A stretch of DNA of 64,000 nt from Colias croceus. Taxonomy: Eukaryota; Arthropoda; Insecta; Lepidoptera; Pieridae. The translations under genes and the position numbers were made by a program. Shown here piece by piece: positions 12,743 through 23,686 of this stretch (position 1 is its first letter; each line of letters begins with the position of its first letter). Location of the stretch: contig NC_059545.1 in assembly GCF_905220415.1 (NCBI RefSeq), positions 2,924,001 to 2,988,000 of the forward strand, given 5' to 3'. The notes under the pieces are model-generated. The model saw only the letters and a list, made by a program, of their open reading frames with translations, was not told where the DNA came from and did no database searches.

Positions 12743-13416
12743 AAAAAAAAAAAAATAATTATACACTCCAAAAAATACAAAGACAAACACAGAAATTGCC
12801 GTAAAATACAAATGAGATAACAATGCAATACTGAATACACATATGAATTCGTAATATTTCATAATGTCACAACAATAAAAATAAGATCTTACATCTAAAC
12901 GGCTTAGCCTAATTAAAATTGATCGGATTACACTTACTATTCACTACAAGAATTTATCCATATGTTACAATTAATACAAGTTTAATAAAAATGCTAAATG
13001 AGTGACGATATTATTACCTATGTAATCCGATATAACTTACTAAGTAAATAGGTACTAATTATTACAAAAACAGGAAATACTAAATAAGCATCTTCAATGC
13101 GTAAAAACAAAACTATCGTATTACTTTATTCTTTCGCAAAATATGCACAATATAATGTTAATCATATTTATGTAAAACATAAAATGAAATGATTAAACAA
13201 TAATATGAAACAATAATAACTTTTATTTCAAAACGTTGTATAGTGAACAATTAATATAAAAATTTGTATAAGACGCAAAAGCTACATGTAAAAAAATATG
13301 AACTTACATTCTAACAAAAATGTATATAACACACAAGTATAACAAATTGAATTACATACCTACAATACAGATAATACTTCGAATTAAAGACAATAGCTAA
13401 ATACTGTGTGAAAGTA

Positions 13417-16400
13417 CTATATCGCAAATCGCACGGGTCGTCGGATTACGCGACCGCTCCTAGTTACGCTTATGGGTGGCGCATGCTCAACCGACTTCGA
13501 TAAAGATGTGTTATGTGGAACAATATTGTTCTCAACTGTAACATCATCTTTTAATATAAAGGCTGGCTTTAACCTGTCAATGGAAACGCGTGCGACTCTA
13601 TCCGGAAATTGTATTTTAAAAACTTTAGAACTACGTTCTAACACTTGATAAGGACCATCATAAGGCGGTTTTAGAGACCTGTGTACTGCGTCATCTCTAA
13701 CAAAAACGTGACTACAACTTTGTAAATCGGAATAAACGAATATTTTCTTTGCGTTCGTCTTATCTCTCGTCGGACGATACTGAGATATAGTTTCACGGAT
13801 TTTCTCTACCAAACTATAAGGATCGTTTACATCACAGTCATTTGTAGAACTATCGTAGAACTCGCCAGGCAAACGTAAAGTTTTACCGAAGGCCAATTCT
13901 GCGGCACAAACATTACTATCAGTTCGTATTGCTGCTCTCAATCCTAACATAACAGTGGGTAATTCGTCTAACCACGTTTTTTTACTACTAAGCAGTCTCG
14001 CCATAAGGGCTGCCTTCAACGATCTATGCCACCTTTCCACCGCGCCATTACTTTGTGGGTGGTAAGGTGTAGTACGAATTTTATGAATACCCAAAAATGA
14101 CATTAACTTTAAAAATAGACTCGACTCAAACTGACGTCCTTGATCGCTAGTAATACGGACGGGACAACCATACCTAACTATACATCCTTCATAAATATGC
14201 TTAGCAACGACGTCTGCAGTAATTTCTTTAACGGGAAATGCTTCAGGCCAACGCGTACATCTATCTATAATTGTTAATAAATATCTAAATCCCTGTGGAG
14301 ATGTCGGCAATGGACCAACTAAATCCACATGGATATGCTCGAATCGCGAAACTTCCGGGAACTTTCCTATATCCGAAACAACGTGACGCGAAATCTTCGA
14401 CCTTTGACATGATACACACGCTTTGGTCCATTTCCCTATATCTTTATTCATACTAGGCCAAAAAAATTGTTTAGTGACCATCTTACGAGTCGTACGTATA
14501 CCGGGATGACTTAAATTGTGAACACTATCGAAAGCAATTTTTCTAAAATACTCTGTTAAATAAGGTCTAATAATATTATTTGAAACTTCGCAATATACTC
14601 CTTTTTTACAAGTCGGTAAATACATTTTCTTAAACTTTACATTATTATCGCTATGCCCACTACGTGTCATATTAATCAAGTACTCGTCTTTCGCTTGCGA
14701 GTCAGCAAGTTCGTTGAAGTCGAGTACAGTCGGGCAAACAATTGTTTCTACGCGCGATAAAGTATCGGCTACAATATTATCTTTACCGCTAATATGCTGT
14801 ATGTCGACCGTAAATTCACTTATAAAAAGTAATTGTCGCGTCCTTCTAGGCGTTTCTTTACTGTCATTACCTATTTTAGAAAATGCATGACATAATGGCT
14901 TATGATCTGTATATATTGTTAAAGGACGGCCTTCAAACAATTTCCTAAAATATTTAATAGCTTGAAAAATCGCTAGTAATTCCCTATCATAAGTAGAATA
15001 CTTTTGCTCGGTAGGCGAAAATTTTTTGGAAAAATATCCTAGGGGTATCCACTTACCTTTTACTCGCTGTTGCAATACCGCACCCATACAGGTATTGGAA
15101 GCGTCGGTCATCAAGGCTAAGGGAACATCTAAAAGGGGATGTGACAATGTGACGGCATTTTGTAGTCCTATCTTACATTGCACAAAAGCATTATCACTAA
15201 CATTGTTCCAAATAATTTTCGATTTATCATTTTTCTTAGAATTTACTAAATATTTATTGAGTTCGCATTGATGTGACGCTAAATGAGGTAAATGTGGTCT
15301 ATAAAAATTGATCATTCCTAAAAATCGTCTTAAATCCGATACTGTAACGGGTTTAGGAAAATTAACTATGGCCTCGACCTTGTCTTTGAGTGGTTTAATT
15401 CCATCTACACTTACTTCGTGACCTAAGAATTCTATACGCGACTGTCCGAAGCTACACTTGCTTAAGTTTATAGATATGCCGTATGTATTGAAACGTTCGA
15501 ATACTAACTTCAAATGTTCTTGATGTAAAGTCTCATTTTCGCTGGCAATTATGACGTCATCTAAGTAACAAAATAAAAAATCGAGACCTTGTAAAACGGT
15601 ATTGTTCATAAAACGTTGAAACGTTTGTGCGGCGTTCCTTAGGCCAAAACTCATACGGGGAAATTCGAAAAGTCCAAAAGGGGTAATAATAGCAGTTTTT
15701 TCTATATCGCATGGGGCAACTTTTATGCAGTGATAGGCTCTATTTATGTCTACTTTTGAATATATTTTTTTATTAGCCAATATAAAAGTGAAGTCGTGTA
15801 ATCGCGGAACTGGATATCTGTCGGGCTTTGTAATTGCGTTGAGCTGTCGATAATCTCCGCACGGCCTTAACTCGCCATTCTTTTTAACTACGACATGAAG
15901 CGGGCTAGCCCAAGCACTTTTAGAAGGCCTACAGATACCTAATTCTTGCATAACCCTGAACTCTTCCTTCACCTTTTTGTATCTATCCGGGGGCAACGGT
16001 CTAGCTCGAGCATGAATAGGTGGGCCGCTCGTCTCTATATAATGCAAAACGTTATGCGATGTAGTTTCTTTAAACGACATCGGCTTAATAATGTCAGGAA
16101 ACATACTTAGTAAATCGTAATACGGGTGACTTTTGCACACAGAATTTAGCGATTGTTGCGTACACGAAACTAAGGAGGCTAATACATGTAAATCGGTAAC
16201 TTGATCTATTAACTTTTTTCGATACAAATCAACTAATAATTTATGATGTGTTAAAAAATCAGCTCCCAATATTGGCTGTTTGACATCTGCTAAAATAAAA
16301 TCCCAACGGTACGGTCTTCTTAAATTAAGATTTAAAACAATAGATTTAACGCCATAGGTTGCAATTTCTGTACCGTTAGCAGCGTATAACTTAAGATCGG

Positions 16401-16674
16401 ATCGACATAATTTATTATATTTAAATGGATTTCTAGGTACGGGTAAAACGGAGACATTGGCACCGGTATCTACTAAAAATTTTAAGTTAGTATTTAAATC
16501 TGTTACCATGAGACGGCTGCACGGCGTGATGGTACAGACCTCCGCCGTAGTCTGCACCTGCCTCGCTAGTTTTCCGGCTGGGCGGCTGCTGCGCTGGGGC
16601 TGGGGCTTCTCTTCCACGCGCACGGCGGGATGCACTTGTGAGCGCGCTGCCGGAACCTGAAGTGGTAGCTGCAC
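13417..16674 (-). CDS. pol: Pol polyprotein of the gypsy-type element (protease, RT, RNase H, integrase)
   Basis: An uninterrupted 1085-codon frame. Protease: LVDTGANVSV with DTG at residues 69-71. Reverse transcriptase: about 200-470, with the catalytic YLDD at 370-373 and the SFGLRNA block near 342. RNase H: about 520-640, with acidic residues D524, E565, D590 and D637. Integrase: HHCC zinc finger H719, H723, C753, C756, then the catalytic triad D784, D844, E880 with 35 residues between the last two. The C-terminus holds the GPY/F-like end (PPYDGPYQVL). The listed start is only the first Met of the open frame. The frame overlaps gag by about 109 bases in -1 register, so Pol is most likely made by -1 frameshifting as Gag-Pol. 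No stop or frameshift damages it, so it may be active. About 690 bases without an ORF follow it before the 3' LTR. Confidence 0.95.
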   Translation of the reverse strand: MQLPLQVPAARSQVHPAVRVEEKPQPQRSSRPAGKLARQVQTTAEVCTITPCSRLMVTDLNTNLKFLVDTGANVSVLPVPRNPFKYNKLCRSDLKLYAANGTEIATYGVKSIVLNLNLRRPYRWDFILADVKQPILGADFLTHHKLLVDLYRKKLIDQVTDLHVLASLVSCTQQSLNSVCKSHPYYDLLSMFPDIIKPMSFKETTSHNVLHYIETSGPPIHARARPLPPDRYKKVKEEFRVMQELGICRPSKSAWASPLHVVVKKNGELRPCGDYRQLNAITKPDRYPVPRLHDFTFILANKKIYSKVDINRAYHCIKVAPCDIEKTAIITPFGLFEFPRMSFGLRNAAQTFQRFMNNTVLQGLDFLFCYLDDVIIASENETLHQEHLKLVFERFNTYGISINLSKCSFGQSRIEFLGHEVSVDGIKPLKDKVEAIVNFPKPVTVSDLRRFLGMINFYRPHLPHLASHQCELNKYLVNSKKNDKSKIIWNNVSDNAFVQCKIGLQNAVTLSHPLLDVPLALMTDASNTCMGAVLQQRVKGKWIPLGYFSKKFSPTEQKYSTYDRELLAIFQAIKYFRKLFEGRPLTIYTDHKPLCHAFSKIGNDSKETPRRTRQLLFISEFTVDIQHISGKDNIVADTLSRVETIVCPTVLDFNELADSQAKDEYLINMTRSGHSDNNVKFKKMYLPTCKKGVYCEVSNNIIRPYLTEYFRKIAFDSVHNLSHPGIRTTRKMVTKQFFWPSMNKDIGKWTKACVSCQRSKISRHVVSDIGKFPEVSRFEHIHVDLVGPLPTSPQGFRYLLTIIDRCTRWPEAFPVKEITADVVAKHIYEGCIVRYGCPVRITSDQGRQFESSLFLKLMSFLGIHKIRTTPYHPQSNGAVERWHRSLKAALMARLLSSKKTWLDELPTVMLGLRAAIRTDSNVCAAELAFGKTLRLPGEFYDSSTNDCDVNDPYSLVEKIRETISQYRPTRDKTNAKKIFVYSDLQSCSHVFVRDDAVHRSLKPPYDGPYQVLERSSKVFKIQFPDRVARVSIDRLKPAFILKDDVTVENNIVPHNTSLSKSVEHAPPISVTRSGRVIRRPVRFAI

Positions 16675-17420
16675 AACCAGTCAGGTGCGCCGGGACGACG
16701 TCGCTTCGAAGATGACCTTGAAGACTCTCGAAAATTGCGTGACGGTGTTCTGGGTCGCCGGTGTACCGCTCGTGATCGTGAGCGCTCGATGTTTGAAAGA
16801 CGCACGTTGATTTTCGCCAATTCCGCTGCAAGGGTGGCTACCTCGACGCCTTCGTGGCTGGAACTCCCGTGTCTCACCTCCGCCACCTGATTGGAACGTG
16901 TGGCTTCTGCGACGTTATCGGCGATCACTGCTAGGCTGTTAAGGTCTTTCGTTTCAGCGACCACTAGGACGGCCTTAATTGTAGGTGGCAGATGACCTTG
17001 CCACAAAACTCGAAGTGTATCGTCTGGTATTTTGTCTCTGGCCAGGTCACGCATCCGGTTCAATAGTTGGGAGGGTTTCTGGTCCCCCAACTCCATCTCT
17101 CCAATAAGTTTTTCTATTTGTCGGTTTTTGGAATCTTCGAATAACGTTAAGAGTTTATTTTTTAATTTTTGCAATTTGTCTGTGTCCGGGGGTTTTTCTA
17201 AAAAATCTGTGATTTGTACTATTACGTCTTTCGGTAACTTAGATATGACTAAGTCGAATTTGCTTTCGTCACTTAATTTCTGCGGGGCCAAAATTGCTTC
17301 CACCCGATAAAACCACACACGCGGCTGGTCCACCCAAAAATCTGGTATCCGAGACGAAACTGTAATGGCGAAAGCTTCTGCCGACGGCATCACTCCAAGG
17401 TTCGATGTAGGCATCGTCAT
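16566..17420 (-). CDS. gag: Gag protein of the gypsy-type element
   Basis: 284 codons. The N-terminal two thirds (about 20-180) look like a Ty3/gypsy capsid: FWVDQPRVWFYRVEA near 28-42, RQIEKLIGEMELGDQKPSQL near 100-119 and a helical region to 180. A basic serine/arginine-rich stretch (213-242) follows. The zinc-knuckle equivalent is unusual: C250, H253, C263, C267, spaced C-x2-H-x9-C-x3-C, instead of the usual CCHC knuckle. This CHCC form is reported for the CsRn1 clade. The frame starts 87 bases downstream of the 5' LTR and stops at TAG (16566-16568). The end of gag reads CCG GAA AAC TAG; shifting back one base gives GGA AAA CTA and enters the pol frame. Confidence 0.88.
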   Translation of the reverse strand: MTMPTSNLGVMPSAEAFAITVSSRIPDFWVDQPRVWFYRVEAILAPQKLSDESKFDLVISKLPKDVIVQITDFLEKPPDTDKLQKLKNKLLTLFEDSKNRQIEKLIGEMELGDQKPSQLLNRMRDLARDKIPDDTLRVLWQGHLPPTIKAVLVVAETKDLNSLAVIADNVAEATRSNQVAEVRHGSSSHEGVEVATLAAELAKINVRLSNIERSRSRAVHRRPRTPSRNFRESSRSSSKRRRPGAPDWLCSYHFRFRQRAHKCIPPCAWKRSPSPSAAAAQPEN

Positions 17421-17490
17421 TTTTAAATCTTGAATTCTTCCAATTAATTGTCTTCAAAATAATTTTATTGTTATAATTTCTTGTTGTTCT

Positions 17491-17506
17491 TTGTCGGGGG
17501 TCACCA
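17491..17506 (-). other. Primer binding site of the gypsy-type element
   Basis: On the minus strand, one base after the 5' LTR, the text TGGTGACCCCCGAC begins with TGG, complementary to the CCA end of a tRNA. The sequence resembles the complement of the 3' end of tRNA-Trp with one extra C. Trp priming is known in the CsRn1 clade; the tRNA identity is inference. Confidence 0.7.
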
Positions 17507-17507
17507 A

Positions 17508-17725
17508 TGTTGAGTAGTGCCTTTGCCCCCGTAGGTTGCCCCAAATAATAAAACCTTTCCTTCAACTGCTTTATTACTCTTCACAATACATAAGTGTTAT
17601 TTATGCTAGCCGTTATGCACTACTGACTTTAAATTCTAATAAATCTAAAAAGCGTCGGGGAAACAATGTGGATGCACACATATACAAAAAGCTCGATCAG
17701 CGAATTGTACATGTGTGTCCCTACA
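17508..17725 (-). repeat. 5' LTR of the gypsy-type element
   Basis: This is the 218-bp partner of 12508-12725, followed directly by the CTCCT target duplication at 17726-17730. In the element's direction it is the promoter-bearing LTR. Confidence 0.95.
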
Positions 17726-18021
17726 CTCCTGATGGTCTACAAATTATCAAATAGAAAGAAGAGCTTCTTAACTAACTATATACTTATACCACAGAATACA
17801 TAATAGTAGCTAAACGCTACAGAACGGACACTCTCCGCCTCCCGCCAAAATTAAACACTTACCTCACCCCGCACGATCAGACATGTTATGGTACCCATTT
17901 CCCCGCAAGGACGATACCAACGACGTCTTAGACGAAACGCAACGAAGATTGACAACATTAATCAAATTGACTTAAAGTAATTTTATTATTTTGGATTTGT
18001 GATTATCGTTTTTCGTAGAAA

Positions 18022-18120
18022 ATGGTTAAATATTGTGCTGTTTACGGATGTATTTCATCAGAAAAACGCGAATTTTTTTTTACGCTAGTCACAAATGTGC
18101 CAACCATAAAGCGTTAACAC
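18022..18120 (+). pseudogene. Short THAP-like start (fragment)
   Basis: From the ATG at 18022 the frame reads MVKYCAVYGCISSEKREFFF and then runs to a stop at about 18118. The C-x4-C pair near the N-terminus and the following charged and aromatic residues resemble the first lines of THAP zinc fingers. No exon with the rest of the domain is seen, and no clear donor follows. It may be a remnant of a THAP gene or transposase, or a chance match. It does not share obvious nucleotide identity with the THAP exon at 7093. Confidence 0.3.
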
Positions 18121-20011
18121 ACACATTTGCAGTCTCTACAGTGTGACTGTCAAAACAATGATTTTGTATGGAGTGTCCGGGGTGTGCTTATACTATATAA
18201 AGCATTTGAATGCCATAAAACCAAAATTATCAATTTCAACTGTATACCTAATAAATCAAAAATAATAAAGCAAAAATCTTGCTTAAACAAGTCGTGTCGC
18301 GAAAAAGCAAACGTTATAATATATCTCTGTTTATCTTTTACCAAAGATTTTACAACCTCTGAATAGGTAGGTTCTGAATACGAAGAAAGAATCGCAGCAA
18401 CCCTAACAATGACATCACGACCGCCGATAAAAGTGAAACCAATACAAAATAACAAATGTACCACATATTAAATAGTGATGGGAAGCCAGAAATAACAATT
18501 CAACGTCCCTCCGTGAACAATAAATGTGGCAGCGTCACATTGGTGGACAAACGTCAATCACGCGTCCCCCGGTTTCGTAATGGATGACTCCCCTTCGCCC
18601 GTCCTATATTTTAGATGTATAAGACGTACACAGAATTTATATTCATTATTTATCTGTGGGATAACTATTCGATTCGTTTTCGCTTTTTTGCCTTATGCCA
18701 CAGGTTGCGCGGTTTTTGAGCGTGTGGATTTTGATGGGTTGAGAACTGTTATATACTTAAGTTGGTAGAGCTTATTGAGATATTAAGTAGGATTAGGTCA
18801 TCCTTTTAATTGAATCCAGAACATAGACAGCAATAATTAAGTTAAATAAAGTAGCAGTTAATATAGAAAGGAACATGATATGAATGATAAATGCAATGGA
18901 AATGGCATTTATTGGTTCCATCAAGTAAACAGAATAATTATATTTCAGTAAGATCTTTGTTCATTCGATGTTGAAACATTCAAACCGTATTTTCCATTCG
19001 ATAGCTAAAGAATGCTTCAGAAAACATCAATGAACACCGGTTCGCATAATCTTACTACTTTAACACCGAGACTAGAATATAAAACTACATATTAACTTTA
19101 CCAAGTCAGTATTTGCATAAATAAGTTAAAACTCTGGATGCAAAGTGCAGTGATAGTATTATATTTTTAAACCAGCGCCGGCTTCCTCGCAGGGAGACAA
19201 CGATTATTCTCAGTTGTTGCGAAATGTATTTCCTTGGCACTTACCACGAGTGGCGATTTAGCTCTGTCGTCCAACACATCTAACCAACTAAAACGAATCT
19301 AGCATGCACTAGAGACAATGCAATTTCAACTCTATCCACTCGACACAAGAACCAACCAACCCGCAAACAGGCGCGCTCTTATTTTTGCGCCACGTTGAAA
19401 GTCAGATGCAAAGTATAAGACACTTTACAAAGAGCCTTGGACGTCTCGACGTTATAAGATTTTCAATAAACATAAATTCTAAATGGCAAAGCATTTCAAT
19501 CTTTGCGCAGAAATGTAATTGTTTTTTCATTATTCTGTGCGAATACAATTATGCAACTATTGTGAACGGGTAACTGTTGCTTATGAGTATTTTAAATCCA
19601 TTAAGTCTTAGTTTGAACAATATTTCTACAATTATTTTTACTTCTACTACAACACACAAACATACTATTATATATTTTTAGACGGAATATAGTTCTGTAT
19701 TACATTAATGCTAAATTACGATTTAAAAATATTAGAAAGATGCATAATAAGTAGTGTTATTAGTGACCCAAATATGCTCTGTTGATACATAAAACAAAAA
19801 GCGTAACACATTTTATTTTATTACTCAGGTTCTTTCCTAGACTAGCGAAACAAGACGTCCCTATAGTACAACAAATTTTCTTCTTCCTTACTTCTTTTCC
19901 CTTCCTAATGCATGTCCACGTTTCGTCTACATTGTCCCTATAGTAAAGCATCTCTTTTCCTATGAACTTTTTTTTTATCTTCTAAGGTATGTCCAACATT
20001 TCTTTTACCAG

Positions 20012-20191
20012 GTATGCAATCACGCTACCAAGTGTCCGGCATGGACGCGGCCGCCGGGCCGGGCGCGTATGGCACCGTGCTACGCATCGAGCCGGTGCGT
20101 GCGCAGCGAGACGACGCGACCTACGAGTGCGTGGCTGAGAACGGTGTAGGTGACGCCGTCACTGCGCTCGCGACGCTCACCGTTTTTGAAG
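20012..20191 (+). CDS. Lar: Lar exon encoding second half of Ig domain 1
   Basis: This is an internal exon of 180 nt, phase 1 on both sides. The acceptor is TTTTACCAG (AG at 20010-20011) and the donor is GTATGT at 20192. Joined to the exon ending at 10501, the split codon becomes AGT (Ser), followed by MQSRYQVSGM and a short Ala/Gly-rich loop. Then come LRIEPVRAQRDDATYECVAE and NGVGDAVTALATLTVFE. The YECVAENGVGDA block holds the F-strand cysteine that pairs with the cysteine in the previous exon. LRIEPVR and the ENGVGDAV block are highly characteristic of insect LAR Ig1. The exon is strongly GC-rich in its host context. The first Met codon is internal and is not a start. Confidence 0.93.
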
Positions 20192-21456
20192 GTATGTGAC
20201 GTTTGTAAGGAAGCGAATATAAGTGGTCGAATGTGGTATACGGTTTTGTTTAACGGGTGAAATCTGGAACACATTTTGTTTTGTGAGCTTTAATTTGATA
20301 CAAAGGTTGATAGATATATGCAGGGTAGTTGTAACTTATCTAAGAATGTTTTGAGATATAACTTTAATAAAGATAAGAAAAATAATTAGAAATACGTTTT
20401 ACATTTAACAATACTTTTGTTTGCTGACTGTATATAGTATATACCCTCCATAAAATAAAACTCTGCAATATGACAGTAAAGCAATATTATATGAACATTT
20501 TAATTAATTAATAAATCAACAGAACACGACTTGGATTTTATCGCCAATAAATAAAAGTTGACAATAAACGTGTTCACCGTAAATAGTAACGATAAAATAA
20601 TTGATCGATTCAATTTATTTAAACCTTGTAGTCCTTTTTATTGGACTTAATTAATTAACGACGTCCTGATAATTATTTTACACGGCCGCGTTTCGCGTGG
20701 CGTTCGTTTGCATATATTTACAGAATTTCACTTACACCCCGACTTTAATGGACTGTATCACGCCGCACGGCGCCATGTTGGAATTTGAAAACCTTCCGGA
20801 ATGTTCTAGAACTTTCTTTTTTTTTGCATTGGTATTTTTAATGACGAGCACATTTACAAATATGTTATTGAATTTCATTTAACGATATAATAAATTTTTC
20901 GTCGTTTAGAACTTGCAAAAATCGCTACAAGATATTAAAAATGTTAGCAGCAGTTACATATACAAATCTCCGTTAATAGTTTTAATTAATTTTGAACAAC
21001 TTTGAATAATCTAAACACTCAGCATATGGTTAGAAAACTCGTGTTCTATTTTAACGAAATTGCAGTACACTAAACAAGATATCTTTTAAAACGGTTTTAT
21101 ATACAGCTTCCCTTGGTCCCAGTGTTTGTATGTAATCAAATCTTGCAAGTTGGATCTGACCCACTTCTCCGTTGAATTGAACTGAGATTTTGCATACATA
21201 CTCGTGTGTAAGTCAGGTGACGATATTGTATCGCAAGAGCCAAGATAGCTTTTTATTATAATGGTCAATAACTTTTACGGTGACGATATTATGTTCATTG
21301 TTCATATTGTAATTTGATAATGGTGAAAAAGCGAGGTAAGATAAGAAAAAATGTAAACAATCGAGTTTCAGGAAGATTTTTTTCGACAGAGGCATAAATA
21401 ATAATTGTGAAATATAAAAATGATTAAATCGAGGTTGAGGCGAATATAATATTTTA

Positions 21457-21639
21457 CTGGCAGTCTTCCCCGGCTTCGCCCGTGATACATATTTCGCAAT
21501 AAAAGGTAACCTATGTTCTTTCGTGGGTCTAAAGATTACCTGTGCTAAATTACATCAAAATCGGTGCAGTTTATGCGTGAAAAATATACATACATACATA
21601 CATACAAACCTTTCCTCTTTATAATATTATTAGTATAGA
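21457..21639 (-). mobile_element. Helitron-like short element
   Basis: On the minus strand it starts TCTATACTAATAATATTATA and ends with the GGGCGAAGCCGGGG motif and a decayed CTAG (CCAG). It is flanked in the A-before, T-after manner. About 183 bp. Confidence 0.6.
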
Positions 21640-22882
21640 TAGATAAATCAAAATCCCTCTTTGATAAGAAGCTCGAACTACAAAAATGGGTATAATCCGG
21701 CTCTGACATTTACAACGATTGGATACAAACGCACCTTGTCGACCGGACCTCTCTTGTAGAGGTACATTTACAAAAGTTTCTCCGTAGGAAATACACTGAT
21801 TTTCCTCTCGGCCCTTTATCTGACGGTTTTCATTATATTAAACTTTAAATAACCTGAAGGAAACTCGTAAACGGCGATATAGCCCGTGTTGTTTTTTATT
21901 TTACGGTTTCGCCCGGGATGGATGTTTTTAATATTTCTCTGAACGGCCCGTTACACGAAGTGCTAATAATAAAGCCGAAGTAATCACAATATTTTTATTA
22001 AAGGTTAATTATGTCACGATTTTTTTATAGGTAGGTAATTAAATAGTGGAGAAGAGAATAGGCGACGGCAAAGCCCTAATTTTCAAGTGTCTCTGGCCTT
22101 ATTTCTTCTACCGCGATAGTATATAGATATGTTTGATCATATCAATTTAGTATAATATTCCCAGTACCCTTATATATATATTCAATTACTTAAGATATAC
22201 AACTTTTAAAAGTAGGTCGCGATCATGTATCCCTGTTTGATATATCTATCGCGAATGCCTCCATCACATTTTTCTGCTTGCATCGCACCAAAACTCAATA
22301 AGTGTACGCTCGATCGCAAATCAAACGCATTTACTAATTGAACCGTTCTATTGTTAACGTTTCGCAATAACAAGTAAGTAATGTGCGATCGCAAACATCA
22401 ATGAATAATGAGGTCGACGCTCAATGGCGAACGTTTAACTGATACGGTTGAAACTGATCCCAGAAAAACGCTCGACAAAGCGCTTTTTTTGATAGAAGTG
22501 CTGGATGAAAGCGAATGAGAGCGTTCTATTTGATAAAAAAGCGCTTCAACCGACGAACACATGGAACGTATTTAATGAAGTATTCTAATTTATTGTTTGC
22601 GCGGTTATTAAATTTTCTACGAGTGATTTGTTGGCTGTATTTATGATCTCGTGTACGGTGTTAAATGATTCTCGCGTTCAGCACGTGTTTAAATGTATTA
22701 TCGCGTTTGAATTCGATAAATTTGATACTTGCTCGGTTGAATAAATTAATATTGGTATTGTTTATGTTGCTTTATTCGCTGCAGCTAATTTTAACCGAAT
22801 TTTGTATAAGTAGATACTATCCAGGTACAACTATAATCAAATAATTCTGGACGGTACAAAATTACATGATGCAGACTTTAAA

Positions 22883-23126
22883 TCTAATATACATATATTA
22901 TTATAAAGGCGAAAGTTTGTAAGTATGGATGTATGGATGTTTGTTACTCTTTCACGTAAAATCTACTGAACCGATTACAATGAAATTTAGCACACATATA
23001 GAGGGTAACTTGGATTAACACATAGGATAGTTTTTATCCCGGAAATCCCACGGGAACGGGAACTATGCGGGTTTTCCTTTGCAAACGCGGGCGAAGCCGC
23101 GGGCGAAGCCGCGGGCGGAAATCTAG
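22883..23126 (+). mobile_element. Helitron-like short element
   Basis: It starts TCTAATATACATATATTATT and ends GGGCGGAAATCTAG, between A and T. The tail contains the GCGGGCGAAGCC unit twice in tandem, a duplication inside the terminal hairpin. 244 bp, no ORF. Confidence 0.65.
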
Positions 23127-23513
23127 TACATCAGTAAAATAAAGCCGCTTTAAAAATATTTTTGCGTAAATAACTTCCATTATTTACACAAAAATATTCA
23201 TTAAATTAATTTAAACACTAAATATATAACATTTTAAATCCAATCGAAGATATCGTATACAAAATATTGTATGAATGTCAACAATTTTACCCGAACGAAA
23301 TTCGCTATAAATATATTTGAAATTTGTATTGATATCAAAATTCACAAGGAACTAAGTTGTAGCTGCGACGAAATCTTCAAACTTACTCGATACTTAGCTC
23401 GCTCGAATGCCGAAGGAGTTTTGTGCCTTCACTATTTCTTATACCTTTAGAATGTCTTGTATTTATGTTTGTGTATTCGTAAAATTGAGCAAATAGTATT
23501 TATAAGGAATTAA

Positions 23514-23686
23514 TCCCCTTTATATAAAAATGAATCGCAAAATGTGTTGGTAAGCGCATAATTCGAGAACGGCTGAACCGATTCCGATAATTCTTTTTTT
23601 TCATGTTTGTGGAAGTCCAAGGATGGTTCTTATATGTAGAGAAAACGTTAATATGTACCACGGGCGAAGCCGGGGCGGACCGCTAG
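23514..23686 (+). mobile_element. Helitron-like short element
   Basis: It starts TCCCCTTTATATAAAAATGA and ends CGGGCGAAGCCGGGGCGGAC then CGCTAG, between A and T. 173 bp. The 3' end matches that of the 7506-8576 copy. Confidence 0.7.

Larger units (their letters stand above)
12508..17725 (-). mobile_element. Complete Ty3/gypsy LTR retrotransposon, CsRn1-like
   Basis: The element is 5218 bp long, on the minus strand, with two 218-bp LTRs exactly 5000 bp apart that appear identical over their length. It is flanked by a 5-bp target duplication CTCCT (12503-12507 and 17726-17730). It has a primer binding site, gag, pol overlapping in the -1 frame, and a polypurine tract. No env is seen. Order in pol is protease, reverse transcriptase, RNase H, integrase, which is the Ty3/gypsy order. 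The C-x2-H-x9-C-x3-C motif in Gag and a primer site resembling tRNA-Trp both point to the CsRn1 clade, to which the silkworm element Kabuki belongs (inference from family knowledge). Identical LTRs and open frames mean a young insertion. Confidence 0.93.
10502..20011 (+). other. Lar intron between the two Ig1 exons
   Basis: A 9.5-kb phase-1 intron. About 5.2 kb of it is the minus-strand LTR retrotransposon at 12508-17725. The stretch 10502-12502 is AT-rich with a moderately GC-rich part near 11440-11850 and no convincing coding sequence. The stretch 17731-20011 contains a short THAP-like start at 18022 and otherwise nothing recognisable. A pyrimidine-rich tract precedes the acceptor at 20011. 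Confidence 0.8.

Noticed and set aside
12536..12820. Plus-strand ORF in the LTR, repeated at 17536
   Set aside because: It is the LTR read backwards; its duplication only reflects the two LTRs.
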